The notes under the pieces are model-generated. The model was not told the origin of the DNA. It made no database searches and saw nothing but the letters and a program-made list of their open reading frames with translations. Positions 63,405-64,000 of a DNA stretch of 64,000 bases are shown in pieces. The translations under genes were made by a program, and so were the position numbers. How positions within the stretch are numbered: position 1 is the first letter of the stretch; the number at the start of each line of letters is the position of its first letter. The stretch is from Cyanoderma ruficeps (lineage: Eukaryota > Chordata > Aves > Passeriformes > Timaliidae): positions 15,741,645-15,805,644 of the forward strand of contig VZDJ01004378.1 of NCBI GenBank assembly GCA_008694505.1. The letters are read 5' to 3'.

Positions 63405-63478
63405 GGGCCAAAACCTGGTGTTTTTACTCAGGCAGAACTCTCACTGAAGTTATTAGCCAGTTTGTCTGAGGAAGGGCA
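63405..63478. repeat. Degenerate inverted repeat, related type
   Basis: GGGCCAAAACCTGGTG, then TTTACTCAGGCAGAACTCTC and ACTGAAGTTATTAGCCAGTT with TGTCTGAGGAAGGGC. The ACTCAGGCA arm pairs with TGTCTGAGG. It resembles the old CCTTACTCAGGCAAAACTCC inverted repeat common in sauropsid DNA, as I recall it. Confidence 0.6.
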
Positions 63479-64000
63479 GAAGGTCTTGCTCTGGTGTTAT
63501 ATGTTAGGACCAGCATTTCTGAACCTCTCACTGGTAGTTTTCATCTGGGCAAAAACCAGACTTCTTGGGAAGGGAGCAACACTGGAGTCCTGTGTGGAGG
63601 TTATAAAATGGATTACATTCTGTATTAATATTGATTTTGCAGTCATAAAAGGAACATAAATGTTTTAAAATTAAACATTTTTCTGTTTAAATATTAAACA
63701 CTGGGATTTATCTTCTGACTTTTACATAAGGCCTGAAGGTGACTGTCAGCTAGCTTGCAGTCATTTCTTGCCATCTCTTCTAGCGCAGCTTTTTAGTAGC
63801 GCAGAAGATTCCAGGCAGGAGAGGATACCAAATAGCTAAGTGTATTCACAAGGGTTATTTTCAAATGTGCATCACTGCTTATTCCTGTTGAGAGAGGTGT
63901 TCCTCACCTTTTGAACTTTCTGACTGGCAGCCCAGGTCATCCAAAGTGTCATGCAGATTGTTATTTCTGAGTTCAGCACAGCACAGAGGGGAGTAATCCT

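Larger units (their letters stand above)
4790..64000 (+). other. HMGA2: 5' part of HMGA2 intron 3
   Basis: No sequence resembling the next HMGA2 coding exon (short, encoding PQQVVQKKPAQ in vertebrates) was seen up to the window end, so this intron exceeds 59 kb here. A very large third intron is characteristic of vertebrate HMGA2; in humans it is over 100 kb and is the common breakpoint site in lipomas. Contents are listed separately below. That the whole span is one intron is inferred from gene structure, not shown by a second exon. Confidence 0.85.
61011..64000. other. Intron to window end
   Basis: Unique sequence apart from the two inverted-repeat relics at 62130 and 63405. No HMGA2 exon 4 or other gene was seen before the window ends. 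Confidence 0.6.

Noticed and set aside
1..64000. Intronic microRNA miR-763, known from mouse Hmga2
   Set aside because: Scanning by eye on both strands did not find the mature sequence as I remember it. A covariance or BLAST search would settle it.
1..64000. CRISPR arrays, operons, bacterial promoters, replication origins
   Set aside because: The sequence is vertebrate intron; no regularly spaced repeats or prokaryotic gene organisation is present.

Overview
This window is vertebrate nuclear DNA from inside one gene. The only protein-coding sequence I can support is a 51-base internal exon at 4739-4789. It encodes KAEATGEKRPRGRPRKW, the third AT-hook of HMGA2 (high mobility group AT-hook 2), and it is bounded by a good splice acceptor (polypyrimidine tract plus CAG) and donor (GTAGGT). 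Bases 1-4738 are therefore the end of the preceding intron (human numbering: intron 2). Everything from 4790 to 64000 is the start of the very large following intron (intron 3). The next HMGA2 coding exon was not found here, so more than 59 kb of this intron lies in the window.

The repeats point to a bird, probably a passerine. There are several 3' ends of CR1 LINEs (9040-9450, 12139-12304, 14124-14270, 34008-34072, 39130-39195 antisense, 39876-40300). There is a solo LTR of an avian ERV-L-like family (about 60395-61010). A short element at 9778-9918 joins a tRNA-Ile-like head to a CR1 3' tail, which is the structure of the songbird SINE family TguSINE1. Much older repeats are also present: ancient CR1 fragments (32320-33110 and 43190-43430), a MIR/CORE-SINE-like element split by an insertion (11587-11965), and a set of very degenerate inverted repeats of about 50-100 bp (46765-46863, 52507-52600, 53179-53269, 62130-62185, 63405-63478).

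Layout: 1-4738 intron 2 tail; 4739-4789 exon 3; 4790-9039 plain intron; 9040-14270 young repeat cluster (CR1, SINE, MIR-like, CR1, CR1); 15941-16090 a 75-bp tandem duplication; 16091-28700 about 12.6 kb with almost no recognisable transposons; 28720-29200 a purine-rich block; 31400-33110 old LINE remains and a short N gap; 37900-40300 small duplications, an inverted repeat and two CR1 pieces; 43190-43430 old CR1; 46765-63478 the degenerate inverted-repeat family plus the solo LTR; then plain intron to the end.

There are no bacterial-style operons, CRISPR arrays, rRNA or functional tRNA genes. The listed open reading frames other than the exon are chance ORFs of AT-rich intron, low-complexity sequence, or repeat antisense. 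I found no convincing undescribed system. The most useful observations are the SINE (a lineage marker), the degenerate inverted-repeat family, the transposon-poor stretch of the HMGA2 intron, and the locus itself, which in passerines is linked to beak size.
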